A stretch of DNA of 13,987 nucleotides from NCBI GenBank assembly GCA_946482655.1, contig CAMLSA010000086.1, forward strand, positions 1-13,987, in the 5' to 3' direction. Each line of letters starts with the position of its first letter. Position 1 is the stretch's first letter. The position numbers and the translations under genes are program-made. The DNA comes from an uncultured Sphingomonas sp. (lineage in GTDB: Bacteria; Pseudomonadota; Alphaproteobacteria; Sphingomonadales; Sphingomonadaceae). The notes below the pieces were generated by a model. The model worked only from the letters and a program-made list of their open reading frames with translations, did no database searches and was not told the origin of the DNA. This document shows, piece by piece, positions 8,145 through 13,987 of the stretch.

Positions 8145-8402
8145 ATGCCCAAGGTAGAGATATATACGACGCCATTCTGCCCCTATTGCTCGCGCGCCAA
8201 GGCGTTGCTGGAGATGAAGGGTGTTGCCTTCCAGGAATATGACGTGAGCATGGGAGGCGAGAAGCGCGCGGCGATGCTCCAGCGCGCCAATGGCGGCTAT
8301 ACCGTGCCGCAGATCTTCATCGACGATCGCCATATCGGCGGATGCGACGACATGTTCGCGCTCGATCGCGCCGGCAAGCTCGATCCGCTGCTGGAGCGGT
8401 GA
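8145..8402 (+). CDS. grxC: Glutaredoxin 3
   Basis: This 85-residue thioredoxin-fold protein is the normal length for GrxC. It has the dithiol active site CPYC (12-15), the cis-proline motif TVP (53-55) and the glutathione-binding GGCDD (65-69). It reduces disulfides and glutathionylated proteins in the cytoplasm using glutathione. GAAGGA lies 11 bases before the ATG. The stop overlaps the next start as TGATG, so it is coupled to the nitrilase-family gene, which probably also acts on glutathione-related or keto-acid amides. Confidence 0.96.
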   Translation: MPKVEIYTTPFCPYCSRAKALLEMKGVAFQEYDVSMGGEKRAAMLQRANGGYTVPQIFIDDRHIGGCDDMFALDRAGKLDPLLER

Positions 8403-9229
8403 TGCGCGTCGCCGTCTATCAGAGCCGGACGGGAATCGAGCCCGCCGCCAACGCCCGCGCGCTCGTCGACGCGATAGGGGAGGCAAAGGCGGGCGGGGCG
8501 GACATGGTTTTCACCCCCGAGATGTCGGGCCTGCTCGATCGGGACCGCCAGCGCGCCGCCGAGCACCTTCGTGACGAAGCGGGCGATCCGGTGCTGGCCG
8601 AAGTGCGGAGAGCCGCTGCCGGGGCGGGGATCTGGGTCAGTCTCGGCTCGCTCGCCCTCACCGGTGGCGCGGATGGCCGGTTGGTCAATCGTGGCTTCGT
8701 GATCGACGATCGTGGCATGATCCGCGCCCGTTACGACAAGATCCACCTGTTCGACGTCGATCTGCCGACTGGTGAAAGCTGGCGCGAATCCGCGGCTTAC
8801 GCACCAGGCGAGCGCAGCGTGGTGGCCGTGACGCCTTGGGCGAGGATCGGCCTGTCGATCTGCTACGACATGCGCTTTCCGGATCTTTACCGCGCGCTGA
8901 GCGATGCCGGCGCCGAGATATTATCGGTGCCCGCGGCCTTCACAGTGCCGACCGGTCTGGCGCACTGGCATGTCCTGCTGCGTGCGCGCGCGATCGAGGC
9001 GGGTGCCTTCGTGATAGCGGCCGCGCAATGCGGCGAGCACGAGGATGGCCGCGCCACCTTCGGTCATTCGCTGGTGGTCGATCCCTGGGGCGAGATATTG
9101 CTCGACATGGGTGAAGGCAGCGGCATCGGCTTCGCCGATCTTGACATGGACCGCCTCGTCGAGGTCCGCACTCGCGTTCCCGCGCTTAAGAACCGGCGGC
9201 CGATCGCCGCGGTCGAGATTGCGGCATGA
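8402..9229 (+). CDS. Nitrilase-superfamily carbon-nitrogen hydrolase (Nit1/Nit2-like amidase)
   Basis: The protein has 275 residues. The catalytic triad of the superfamily is visible: Glu40 (FTPEMS), Lys113 (YDKIHLFDV) and Cys154 (SICYDMRFP). The KIHLFDVD and CYDMRFPDLYR sequences place it in the Nit branch, whose members repair deaminated glutathione (Nit1) or act as omega-amidases on alpha-ketoglutaramate (Nit2). The grxC neighbour favours deaminated glutathione, but the sequence alone does not separate the two. The start at 8402 shares one base with the grxC stop; an upstream in-frame start would run into grxC and adds non-family sequence. The stop overlaps the DUF1178 gene by four bases. 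The protein is cytoplasmic, with no signal peptide. Confidence 0.93.
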   Translation: MRVAVYQSRTGIEPAANARALVDAIGEAKAGGADMVFTPEMSGLLDRDRQRAAEHLRDEAGDPVLAEVRRAAAGAGIWVSLGSLALTGGADGRLVNRGFVIDDRGMIRARYDKIHLFDVDLPTGESWRESAAYAPGERSVVAVTPWARIGLSICYDMRFPDLYRALSDAGAEILSVPAAFTVPTGLAHWHVLLRARAIEAGAFVIAAAQCGEHEDGRATFGHSLVVDPWGEILLDMGEGSGIGFADLDMDRLVEVRTRVPALKNRRPIAAVEIAA

Positions 9230-9693
9230 TCGTTTTCGACCTTGCCTGCAAGGATGCCGGTCATGTCTTCGAGATATGGTTCGGCTCGTCGACCGATTAT
9301 GAAGACCAGAAGGCGAGGGGGCTGGTTTCCTGTCCTTATTGCGGCTCGGCGGATATCGGCAAGGCGGTGATGGCGCCCAATGTCGCTGCCAAGGGCAACA
9401 GCCGCAGCGACTCGAAACCCGTCAGCCTTCCCGCCGCCGCGAATGTGCCGCCCGTTGCGCAGTTCAAGGAAATGGTCGCCAAACTCGCCGAAGTGCAGGC
9501 CAGGATGCTTGAGAACTCCGACTATGTCGGCACCAAGTTCGCCGATGAGGCGCGCTCGATGCATCTGGGCGAGCAGGAGGCCCGGCCGATCCATGGCCAG
9601 ACGACTCCCGAAGAAGCCAGGGCGCTGGTCGAAGAAGGTGTTCCCGTTGCGCCGTTATTGCTGCCGGTCCTGCCACCGGAGAGCCGGAATTAA
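9226..9693 (+). CDS. DUF1178 family zinc-ribbon protein
   Basis: The protein has 155 residues of unknown function. It opens with MIVFDLACKDAGHVFEIWF and carries a likely zinc site formed by Cys8, His13 and the CPYC pair Cys36/Cys39. The middle is a long helical segment (about 76-100), then a charged region with ARPIHGQTTPEEARALVEEG, which is highly conserved in this family. It is the last gene of the comF-grxC-nit group and overlaps the amidase gene by ATGA. This constant neighbourhood in alphaproteobacteria suggests a link to thiol or amide metabolism, but no activity is known. No terminator hairpin is evident after the stop. Confidence 0.92.
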   Translation: MIVFDLACKDAGHVFEIWFGSSTDYEDQKARGLVSCPYCGSADIGKAVMAPNVAAKGNSRSDSKPVSLPAAANVPPVAQFKEMVAKLAEVQARMLENSDYVGTKFADEARSMHLGEQEARPIHGQTTPEEARALVEEGVPVAPLLLPVLPPESRN

Positions 9694-9730
9694 CGGTTAC
9701 ACGGCCGCTTCCCAAAATCATTCTGCTTGC

Positions 9731-9746
9731 TGTGACTCGTATCACG
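9731..9746 (+). promoter_or_regulatory. CRP-like operator upstream of the DUF4331 operon
   Basis: TGTGA-CTCGTA-TCACG matches the CRP/FNR-family consensus TGTGA-N6-TCACA at nine of ten half-site positions. Its centre (9738.5) lies 41.5 bases before the start site predicted from the -10-like TATCGT at 9768-9773. That is class II activator geometry and would excuse the lack of a good -35. No protein binding is shown. Confidence 0.5.
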
Positions 9747-9767
9747 CCCCCTCATCTTGTAATCGAC

Positions 9768-9773
9768 TATCGT
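9768..9773 (+). promoter_or_regulatory. Candidate -10 element for the DUF4331 operon
   Basis: TATCGT (4 of 6 matches to TATAAT) would place the transcription start near 9780 and give a leader of about 60 bases. It is chosen mainly because its distance from the CRP-like box is ideal. The leader also contains the ten-base palindrome CGGTGCACCG at 9805-9814. Confidence 0.3.
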
Positions 9774-9804
9774 TACTTGCGACGTTCGAAGTGCGCCGGC
9801 GATC

Positions 9805-9814
9805 CGGTGCACCG
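9805..9814. repeat. Ten-base perfect palindrome before the DUF4331 start
   Basis: CGGTGCACCG reads the same on both strands, 26 bases before ATG 9841 and inside the predicted mRNA leader. It could be an operator half-turn or chance; no partner copy was seen in the window. Confidence 0.2.
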
Positions 9815-9840
9815 TCACAATGACATGGGGGTTTGGGATC

Positions 9841-10503
9841 ATGATGCGGCCAGGCAGATCAATCCTCCTGGCGGCGGTCGGTGTCGTCCTGGCAGGAACA
9901 ACAGGGTTTTTGGCCGTTGACCGCGGTGTTTTCGCGGCTGACCATCTTGATCCGCCAACGCGCACGGACCCCGCGGTCGACCAGAGTCCTGACACGGCTG
10001 CGGACATCGCCGATGTCTACGCGTGGCACACCGCGACCCACCTGATCATCGCGGTGACCTTCGCCGGCCCCCAGCCGGCAACAAAACCCGCGATCTATGA
10101 CCGCGATCTGCTCTACGCGATCAACATCTCGAACGACGCCGTGCCTTTCGATCCCGAGATCCAGATCCGCTGGCGCTTCGGGTTCAATGGTCAGGCGGTC
10201 GGCGTGCAGTTCACGGGCGTCCCCGGCAGCACCGGCCCGATCGAGGGACCGGTAGAAACTGATCTTGTCCAAGGGCCGGTCATGGTCCGCGCCGGCTTGT
10301 TCGATGATCCCTTCTTCTTCGATCTGCAGGGTTTCCGGGAAACCCGGTCGACCGGCAAGCTGAGTTTCAGGAGCGATCGCAACTTCTTCAACGGACAGAA
10401 TGATACTGCCGTGGTCGTGCAGATGCCACGATCGGCCATCGAGAATGGCAGCAACCCGATCAAGATCTGGGCAACCAGCGCCCGGTTCGGAGGGAATATC
10501 TGA
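9841..10503 (+). CDS. DUF4331-type exported protein (N-terminal half of family)
   Basis: From ATG 9841 the protein has 220 residues. The N-terminal signal segment (about 8-33) ends in VFAADHL, with probable cleavage after Ala32 or Ala33. The mature part carries DUF4331 marks: DHLDPPTRTD, DIADVYAW, a DLLYAINISND strand, DDPFFFDLQG and a closing IKIWATSAR. In proteins of this family as I know them, these belong to the first half only; the end motifs are missing here and resemblances to them occur in the next gene. Function is unknown; the protein should be periplasmic or secreted. GGGGG nine bases upstream supports this start; ATG 9844 is equally possible, while ATG 9820 lacks a site. It overlaps the following lipoprotein gene by one base (TGATG). 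Confidence 0.85.
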   Translation: MMRPGRSILLAAVGVVLAGTTGFLAVDRGVFAADHLDPPTRTDPAVDQSPDTAADIADVYAWHTATHLIIAVTFAGPQPATKPAIYDRDLLYAINISNDAVPFDPEIQIRWRFGFNGQAVGVQFTGVPGSTGPIEGPVETDLVQGPVMVRAGLFDDPFFFDLQGFRETRSTGKLSFRSDRNFFNGQNDTAVVVQMPRSAIENGSNPIKIWATSARFGGNI

Positions 10504-11207
10504 TGCGCCGCTTACTTCGCCGCGCGACGGGTGCCGCCTCGTTCTCGCTCGTGCTGCTGCTCTGCGCATGTGGCGGTGGCGATTCACAGACGGCTTCAGC
10601 TCCGCCCGCCCCCACCCAATCGCCGGGTCTGATGATCCCGGCGCCCGCCGGTGCCGATTTCAACGTGCTGCGCTGCCTGTCGCAGCAGGTCGCGCCCGGC
10701 AAGACGGTGGCGAGCCTCGTCGTACCCGACGCGGTGACGATCGATTTCAGCGCACCATCGGGTTTTCCCAACGGCCGCCGTCTCACCGACTCCGTGATCG
10801 ACATTACCCTGGCGGCGCTGCTGCTGGATCTGACCCAGGAACCGGTGACCCGGCTTGTCACCCTTCCACTCGGTCCCCAGGCCAATGATCTGCCCTTCCG
10901 GCCCAACTTTCCCTATCTCGCCGCGGCCCAGGGCAATCCACCGCGGACTCCGGTGGCGCTGGCCGGTTTCAATTTCCGGTCGGATCCGGTGTCGGCCTAC
11001 ACGCGGGTGGACCGCATGGGCATGCCGGCGGTGGCGACGGTCGTGATCGGTCCTTCCGAAAAGCTGAGATATAATGACGGCGATCCGCTCGACGATGACC
11101 AGCTCGATTTCTACCCGGAGATCAACCGCACCTTGAAGGCTTTCGCCGACGCATTGAGCGACGATTTCGCCGCGGCGGGCCTCAAGATGTGCGCGACACC
11201 GAACTGA
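10503..11207 (+). CDS. Probable lipoprotein with DUF4331 C-terminal motifs
   Basis: The protein has 234 residues. It starts with an RR-rich n-region, a hydrophobic core (11-20) and a lipobox-like LCAC, with Cys23 (or Cys21) lipidated and a GGG run after it, then a Pro/Ala-rich linker to about residue 50. Two motifs recall the end half of DUF4331 proteins: GFPNGRRLTDSVIDI (87-101) and RVDRMGMPAVATVVI (168-182). To my knowledge their usual order is the reverse. GGAGGG seven bases before the ATG and a TGATG junction tie it to the upstream gene, so the two products probably act together in the envelope. Cys58 and Cys230 could form a disulfide. The 3' end overlaps the convergent HupE/UreJ gene by 26 bases. 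Function unknown. Confidence 0.8.
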   Translation: MRRLLRRATGAASFSLVLLLCACGGGDSQTASAPPAPTQSPGLMIPAPAGADFNVLRCLSQQVAPGKTVASLVVPDAVTIDFSAPSGFPNGRRLTDSVIDITLAALLLDLTQEPVTRLVTLPLGPQANDLPFRPNFPYLAAAQGNPPRTPVALAGFNFRSDPVSAYTRVDRMGMPAVATVVIGPSEKLRYNDGDPLDDDQLDFYPEINRTLKAFADALSDDFAAAGLKMCATPN

Positions 11208-12432
11208 TCCTCCGCCACAGCGACATGGCGGCGGATGCCGCGAGCCCGACGGCGAACAGCCACGGCGCATAGCCAAGCGCGGAATCGATCAGGCGGGCGG
11301 GGACGAAATCCTCGTTGCGGGCCCTTTCGACGATCCAGAAGCTGGCGGCGACCGCCGCAAGCGTCGCCGCGCCGAGCCTGATGGGCGGGTAATGGCGCGA
11401 GCGGGCGAGCAGGATCAGCCCTGGCATGACCGCGGCCACGACCAGCAGCTGGATCAGTTCGATGCCGAGGTTGAAACCGAGGATCGACAGTGCCTTCTGC
11501 CACGGGTCCAGCCCGACACGGCCGATAATCGTTGCGAAGGCGAGGCCGTGGACCAGTCCGAAGCCCCCGGCCACCAGCGCTTCCCTGCCGGGGAACAAGG
11601 GACGCCACGCGTGAATTGCCGAGATCAGTATCGACAGCGCGATCAGGATCTCGACCGGTTGCACCGGCAGCCGCCAGTCGAATACCGCGCCGCCGACCAA
11701 CGTCGTCGAATGGCCGATGGTAAAGGCCGTGACGATGATCGCGAGCGAGCGCAGCGCCTTGCGCCAGCTAGCATAGCCAGCCCAGCGGCGGCCCGCGGCG
11801 ACCAGCGGGGCCGGCAAGAGCAAGGCGACCAGGAAGAGAAGATGATCGTGTCCCTCGGCAATGTGGTGGACGCCCAGGCCGATCGCCGCTGCGAAACCCC
11901 GCCAGCCGCTGCCCGTGCCTCGCTCGATGATGATCGTGTCCTTGCCCTGGCGAAGGGCTCCCAGCAGTTCAGGACGGTCGGAGATCCGGCCCGCGTCGAA
12001 ATCGCTCTTCAGGAGGAGCAGCGCGATATGGTTCGGGAGACGGTCGATCACCGCGTCGTAGCGCAGTGACAGGCGGCGGGTCGAGCTGCCGGCGGGCGGC
12101 ACCAGCTCGATCCGCGCCTCGAGATCGGACGGCTCGCCGCGAATCGTCGCGCCGGTCACCAGCAGGGCCCAGGGCTGATCGTCGAGGCTCCGGGCGCTCA
12201 TATGGGCTTGCAGATATCGGCTGATCATCTGCCGCTCGGCGGGGCCTGGCGTGCCGGCGCGCAGCTTGCGGAGGCCCGGCTCGGCATATTGCAGCTCGCC
12301 CAGCGGGATGACGATGGCTGCCTCGAGGCGGCTTCGGCCGATCTCCAGGCTGATTTCGCTGTTCGGCATGAGATGCGCGCGGGCCGGGCCGGCGGCAAGG
12401 GCCAGTGCCATCAGCATCAGACGGAGCCGCAT
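11182..12432 (-). CDS. HupE/UreJ-family polytopic membrane protein with periplasmic N-terminal domain
   Basis: From ATG 12432 the protein has 416 residues. A signal peptide (1-19, ending ARA) would be cut to leave His20 as the mature N terminus. About 160 residues of soluble domain follow, then about seven membrane helices. The first begins with the family motif GVHHIAEGHDHLLFLVALLL (187-206), which holds His189, His190, His195 and His197; further helix histidines are His241 (FTIGHS), His274 and His295 (LVHGLAF). The family includes nickel/cobalt permeases of hydrogenase and urease clusters, but neither system is present here, so metal transport is only a suggestion. It starts two bases after the TPR gene stop; ATG 12450 is an alternative. 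No SD is visible, so translational coupling to the TPR gene is likely. Confidence 0.87.
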   Translation of the reverse strand: MRLRLMLMALALAAGPARAHLMPNSEISLEIGRSRLEAAIVIPLGELQYAEPGLRKLRAGTPGPAERQMISRYLQAHMSARSLDDQPWALLVTGATIRGEPSDLEARIELVPPAGSSTRRLSLRYDAVIDRLPNHIALLLLKSDFDAGRISDRPELLGALRQGKDTIIIERGTGSGWRGFAAAIGLGVHHIAEGHDHLLFLVALLLPAPLVAAGRRWAGYASWRKALRSLAIIVTAFTIGHSTTLVGGAVFDWRLPVQPVEILIALSILISAIHAWRPLFPGREALVAGGFGLVHGLAFATIIGRVGLDPWQKALSILGFNLGIELIQLLVVAAVMPGLILLARSRHYPPIRLGAATLAAVAASFWIVERARNEDFVPARLIDSALGYAPWLFAVGLAASAAMSLWRRISSVSRTS

Positions 12433-12434
12433 CG

Positions 12435-13790
12435 TCAATGCCCGAACCATAGAAGGGCCGCATTGCGATCGGTGGCGCGCGGATTGATATCGATCGCCGC
12501 CTGATGCTCGGCTTCGGCCTCATCTACCTGGCCGAGCAGCAAATGCGCCTGCGATGCGGCGAGATGGCTTTCCGCCGACACCCATTGCGATCGCAGCACC
12601 GGCTTGATCACGGTCAAGGCGCGGCCGGGCCGGTTGTTGGCGATGAGCGCCCAGGCGAGGGCGGTGGCGGTGAGCCCATGAGGGCGATTGGCGAAATCGC
12701 GTCGAGCCAGATCGAGCGCCATCGCGGGATCGCCAGATGCCAGCAGATGCTCGACGACATGGCCATAGCTGGCCTCGGGGAACAGCCGCAGCCGCTCGTT
12801 CCAGATCAGTCGCGCCTGATCCGCCCAGAACGCCGATCGGTCCGGGTCGCCCCCGGCGCGATAAAGCGAGGCGAGGGCGTCCATCGCTTCGGGGCTCGCA
12901 TTTTTCCGCGTGACGCGCAGGAATGCCGAGATCGCGGGGCCACGCTTCCCTTCCAGTGCAAGCATCTGCGCACGATGGGCTTCCGCCAGCCACCAGCCCG
13001 GGAAGAGCCTGACGGCGCGGTCGAACTGCCGCCTCGCATCATCCCAGCGACCGCGCCGCAGTGCGATCGAACCGCGCCTGATCGCCAGGTCGGCCAGAAA
13101 ATGCGCGTTCGGAAGGCGTGCGGACTGTTCACACCGATCGATCTTCGCCAGGGCTTCGTCGGGCTTGCCGGTCCAGGCCAGATGGTTGGCGATGCGCAAC
13201 AGGGTTCCCGGATCGTCCTCGCCGCCGCCCGCGCCGCGGTAGAGCGCCAGGGCACCCGCATAATCGCCGCGGTAGAAGGCGAGATCGCCCCGCGTCAGCC
13301 TCGCCTCGACGAGCATCTCACGCTCGGGAGGTACGGCATAACCGTCGATCGCGTCGAGCATGGCGGCGGCGCGGCCGAGACGATGCATGGCGAAATCCAG
13401 CGCCAATTGGGTCCGATGCGGCCCCGCGCCCTTCGGCGCTGTGGCAAAGCCGCGATCGAGTGCCGCCCGGGCGGCGGCAAAGTCGGCGAACGATCCGGTA
13501 AGGCGCGCGCGGGCGATCAGCGCGCTTGCCAGCCGTTCCTCTACCAGCCATTCGCCAGGGCTGGCCCGTTGAATCAGGGTGACGCCGTCCAGATCGGCCT
13601 GAAGCCTGCCGATCGCGGCGGTATAGCTCCGTGGGCCACCGCCGCTGGGCGTCCGCTCCATGAGTGAGGGCGGCTGGCGCATGGTCAGCAACCAGCCCGC
13701 TCCGGTGACGACGAGGATCGCCAGTGCCCCGAACAGCAACAGGCGGGCTGGTCGAACCGAAAACTGCAGACAATCGATCGACCGGCCCAT
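12435..13790 (-). CDS. Membrane-anchored tetratricopeptide-repeat protein
   Basis: The protein has 451 residues. A single hydrophobic segment (about 15-36) follows a short basic N terminus and should anchor it in the inner membrane with the rest in the periplasm. The remainder is alpha-helical with TPR-like pairs. The clearest are at 171-187 (YRGDYAGALALYRGA), 201-220, 241-264 (LRRGRWDDARRQFDRAVRLFP) and 411-437 (LLGQVDEAEAEHQAAIDINP). TPR arrays bind other proteins, so a scaffold role for the HupE/UreJ-type protein encoded directly downstream, and perhaps for the facing DUF4331-type proteins, is plausible. The start is supported by GGAGG at 13795-13799, four bases before ATG 13790. No enzymatic domain is seen. 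Confidence 0.87.
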   Translation of the reverse strand: MGRSIDCLQFSVRPARLLLFGALAILVVTGAGWLLTMRQPPSLMERTPSGGGPRSYTAAIGRLQADLDGVTLIQRASPGEWLVEERLASALIARARLTGSFADFAAARAALDRGFATAPKGAGPHRTQLALDFAMHRLGRAAAMLDAIDGYAVPPEREMLVEARLTRGDLAFYRGDYAGALALYRGAGGGEDDPGTLLRIANHLAWTGKPDEALAKIDRCEQSARLPNAHFLADLAIRRGSIALRRGRWDDARRQFDRAVRLFPGWWLAEAHRAQMLALEGKRGPAISAFLRVTRKNASPEAMDALASLYRAGGDPDRSAFWADQARLIWNERLRLFPEASYGHVVEHLLASGDPAMALDLARRDFANRPHGLTATALAWALIANNRPGRALTVIKPVLRSQWVSAESHLAASQAHLLLGQVDEAEAEHQAAIDINPRATDRNAALLWFGH

Positions 13791-13859
13791 TACCCCTCCG
13801 CCGCGGCGCGTCGCGGCGCAAACTGCCCGATCCCCGAGATCTGTTCAATCGCACCAGAT

Positions 13860-13877
13860 AGCTGCGGAATAGCAGCT
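13860..13877. repeat. Small inverted repeat between tRNA-Arg and the TPR gene
   Basis: AGCTGC (13860-13865) is inverted as GCAGCT (13872-13877) with six bases between. It lies 70 bases before the TPR start on the minus strand and could be an operator or a minor RNA stem. The rest of 13791-13921 shows no gene. Confidence 0.25.
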
Positions 13878-13888
13878 CGCCACCGAGC

Positions 13889-13917
13889 GCGCCGGGAAGC
13901 GATTGCGCGCCCGGCGC
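13889..13917 (-). terminator. GC-rich hairpin just after tRNA-Arg
   Basis: GCGCCGGG (13889-13896) pairs with CCCGGCGC (13910-13917) across 13 bases. It begins four bases after the tRNA 3' end on the minus strand, the usual place for a tRNA transcript terminator or trailer hairpin. No T-run follows, so termination is not certain. Confidence 0.4.
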
Positions 13918-13921
13918 CGGT

Positions 13922-13987
13922 TGGTGCCCCGGGAGAGACTCGAACTCCCGACCTGCGGTTTAGGAAACCGTTGCTCTGTCCTGCTGA
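13922..13987 (-). tRNA. tRNA-Arg (anticodon CCT), 5' end beyond the window
   Basis: Read on the minus strand, 66 bases of a tRNA are present, ending in an encoded CCA (13922-13924). The T arm is GGGAG-TTCGAGT-CTCTC, the variable loop AGGTC, and the anticodon arm ACGGT-TTCCTAA-ACCGC. The anticodon is CCT, read by position in the seven-base loop, so it decodes AGG arginine. The 3' acceptor strand CCGGGGC predicts GCCCCGG at the missing 5' end, about 11 bases outside the window. Position 27-43 is an A-C mismatch. tRNA genes like this are frequent integration sites, but no attachment repeat or integrase is seen here. Confidence 0.93.

Noticed and set aside
13860..13987. Possible mobile-element attachment site at tRNA-Arg
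   Set aside because: No integrase gene, no repeated tRNA 3' fragment and no change in base composition are visible in the window.

Overview
The window is high-GC, gene-dense DNA from an alphaproteobacterium, most likely a sphingomonad (Sphingomonadales). This is inferred from the HrcA and LeuA sequences, the comF-grxC-nitrilase-DUF1178 gene block, GTG starts and several starts without a Shine-Dalgarno (SD) sequence. The genus cannot be fixed from the sequence alone. Nothing looks like a phage, insertion sequence, CRISPR array or recent island; this reads as chromosomal DNA.

Layout. (1) 1-662: the 3' end of hrcA (heat-shock repressor) converges on a small PilZ-domain gene. (2) 785-2397: a two-gene operon with a 4-bp overlap encodes a membrane cytochrome b and a Tat-exported, lipobox-bearing molybdopterin oxidoreductase, a periplasmic redox pair analogous to MsrPQ. 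(3) 2418-5121, minus strand: a leucine-codon leader peptide, leuA (2-isopropylmalate synthase) and an EamA/DMT permease. The leader peptide was found by reading the leuA upstream region. Its Leu codons are complementary to the leuA SD sequence. (4) 5237-7294, minus strand: an NDUFAF5-like methyltransferase followed by an epoxide-hydrolase-family alpha/beta hydrolase. (5) 7351-9693, plus strand: comF, grxC, a nitrilase-family amidase and a DUF1178 zinc-ribbon protein; the last three genes are closely packed or overlapping.

(6) 9731-13790: the least understood part. A CRP-like box lies upstream of two overlapping genes for exported proteins of the DUF4331 type. These converge, with a 26-bp overlap, on a minus-strand pair encoding a membrane-anchored TPR protein and a HupE/UreJ-type polytopic membrane protein. 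No hydrogenase or urease gene is present, so the HupE/UreJ label does not give a function. I consider this four-gene envelope module the best candidate for an undescribed system. The two DUF4331-type proteins look like one family split in two, with the motifs of the second half apparently in swapped order.

(7) 13922-end: the 3' part of a tRNA-Arg(CCT) gene on the minus strand, followed by a GC-rich hairpin.

All genes are accounted for, and no gene-free stretch exceeds 300 bases. The longest, 4958-5236, holds the leu leader and a 15-bp inverted repeat. All family assignments come from motif recognition, not database searches.
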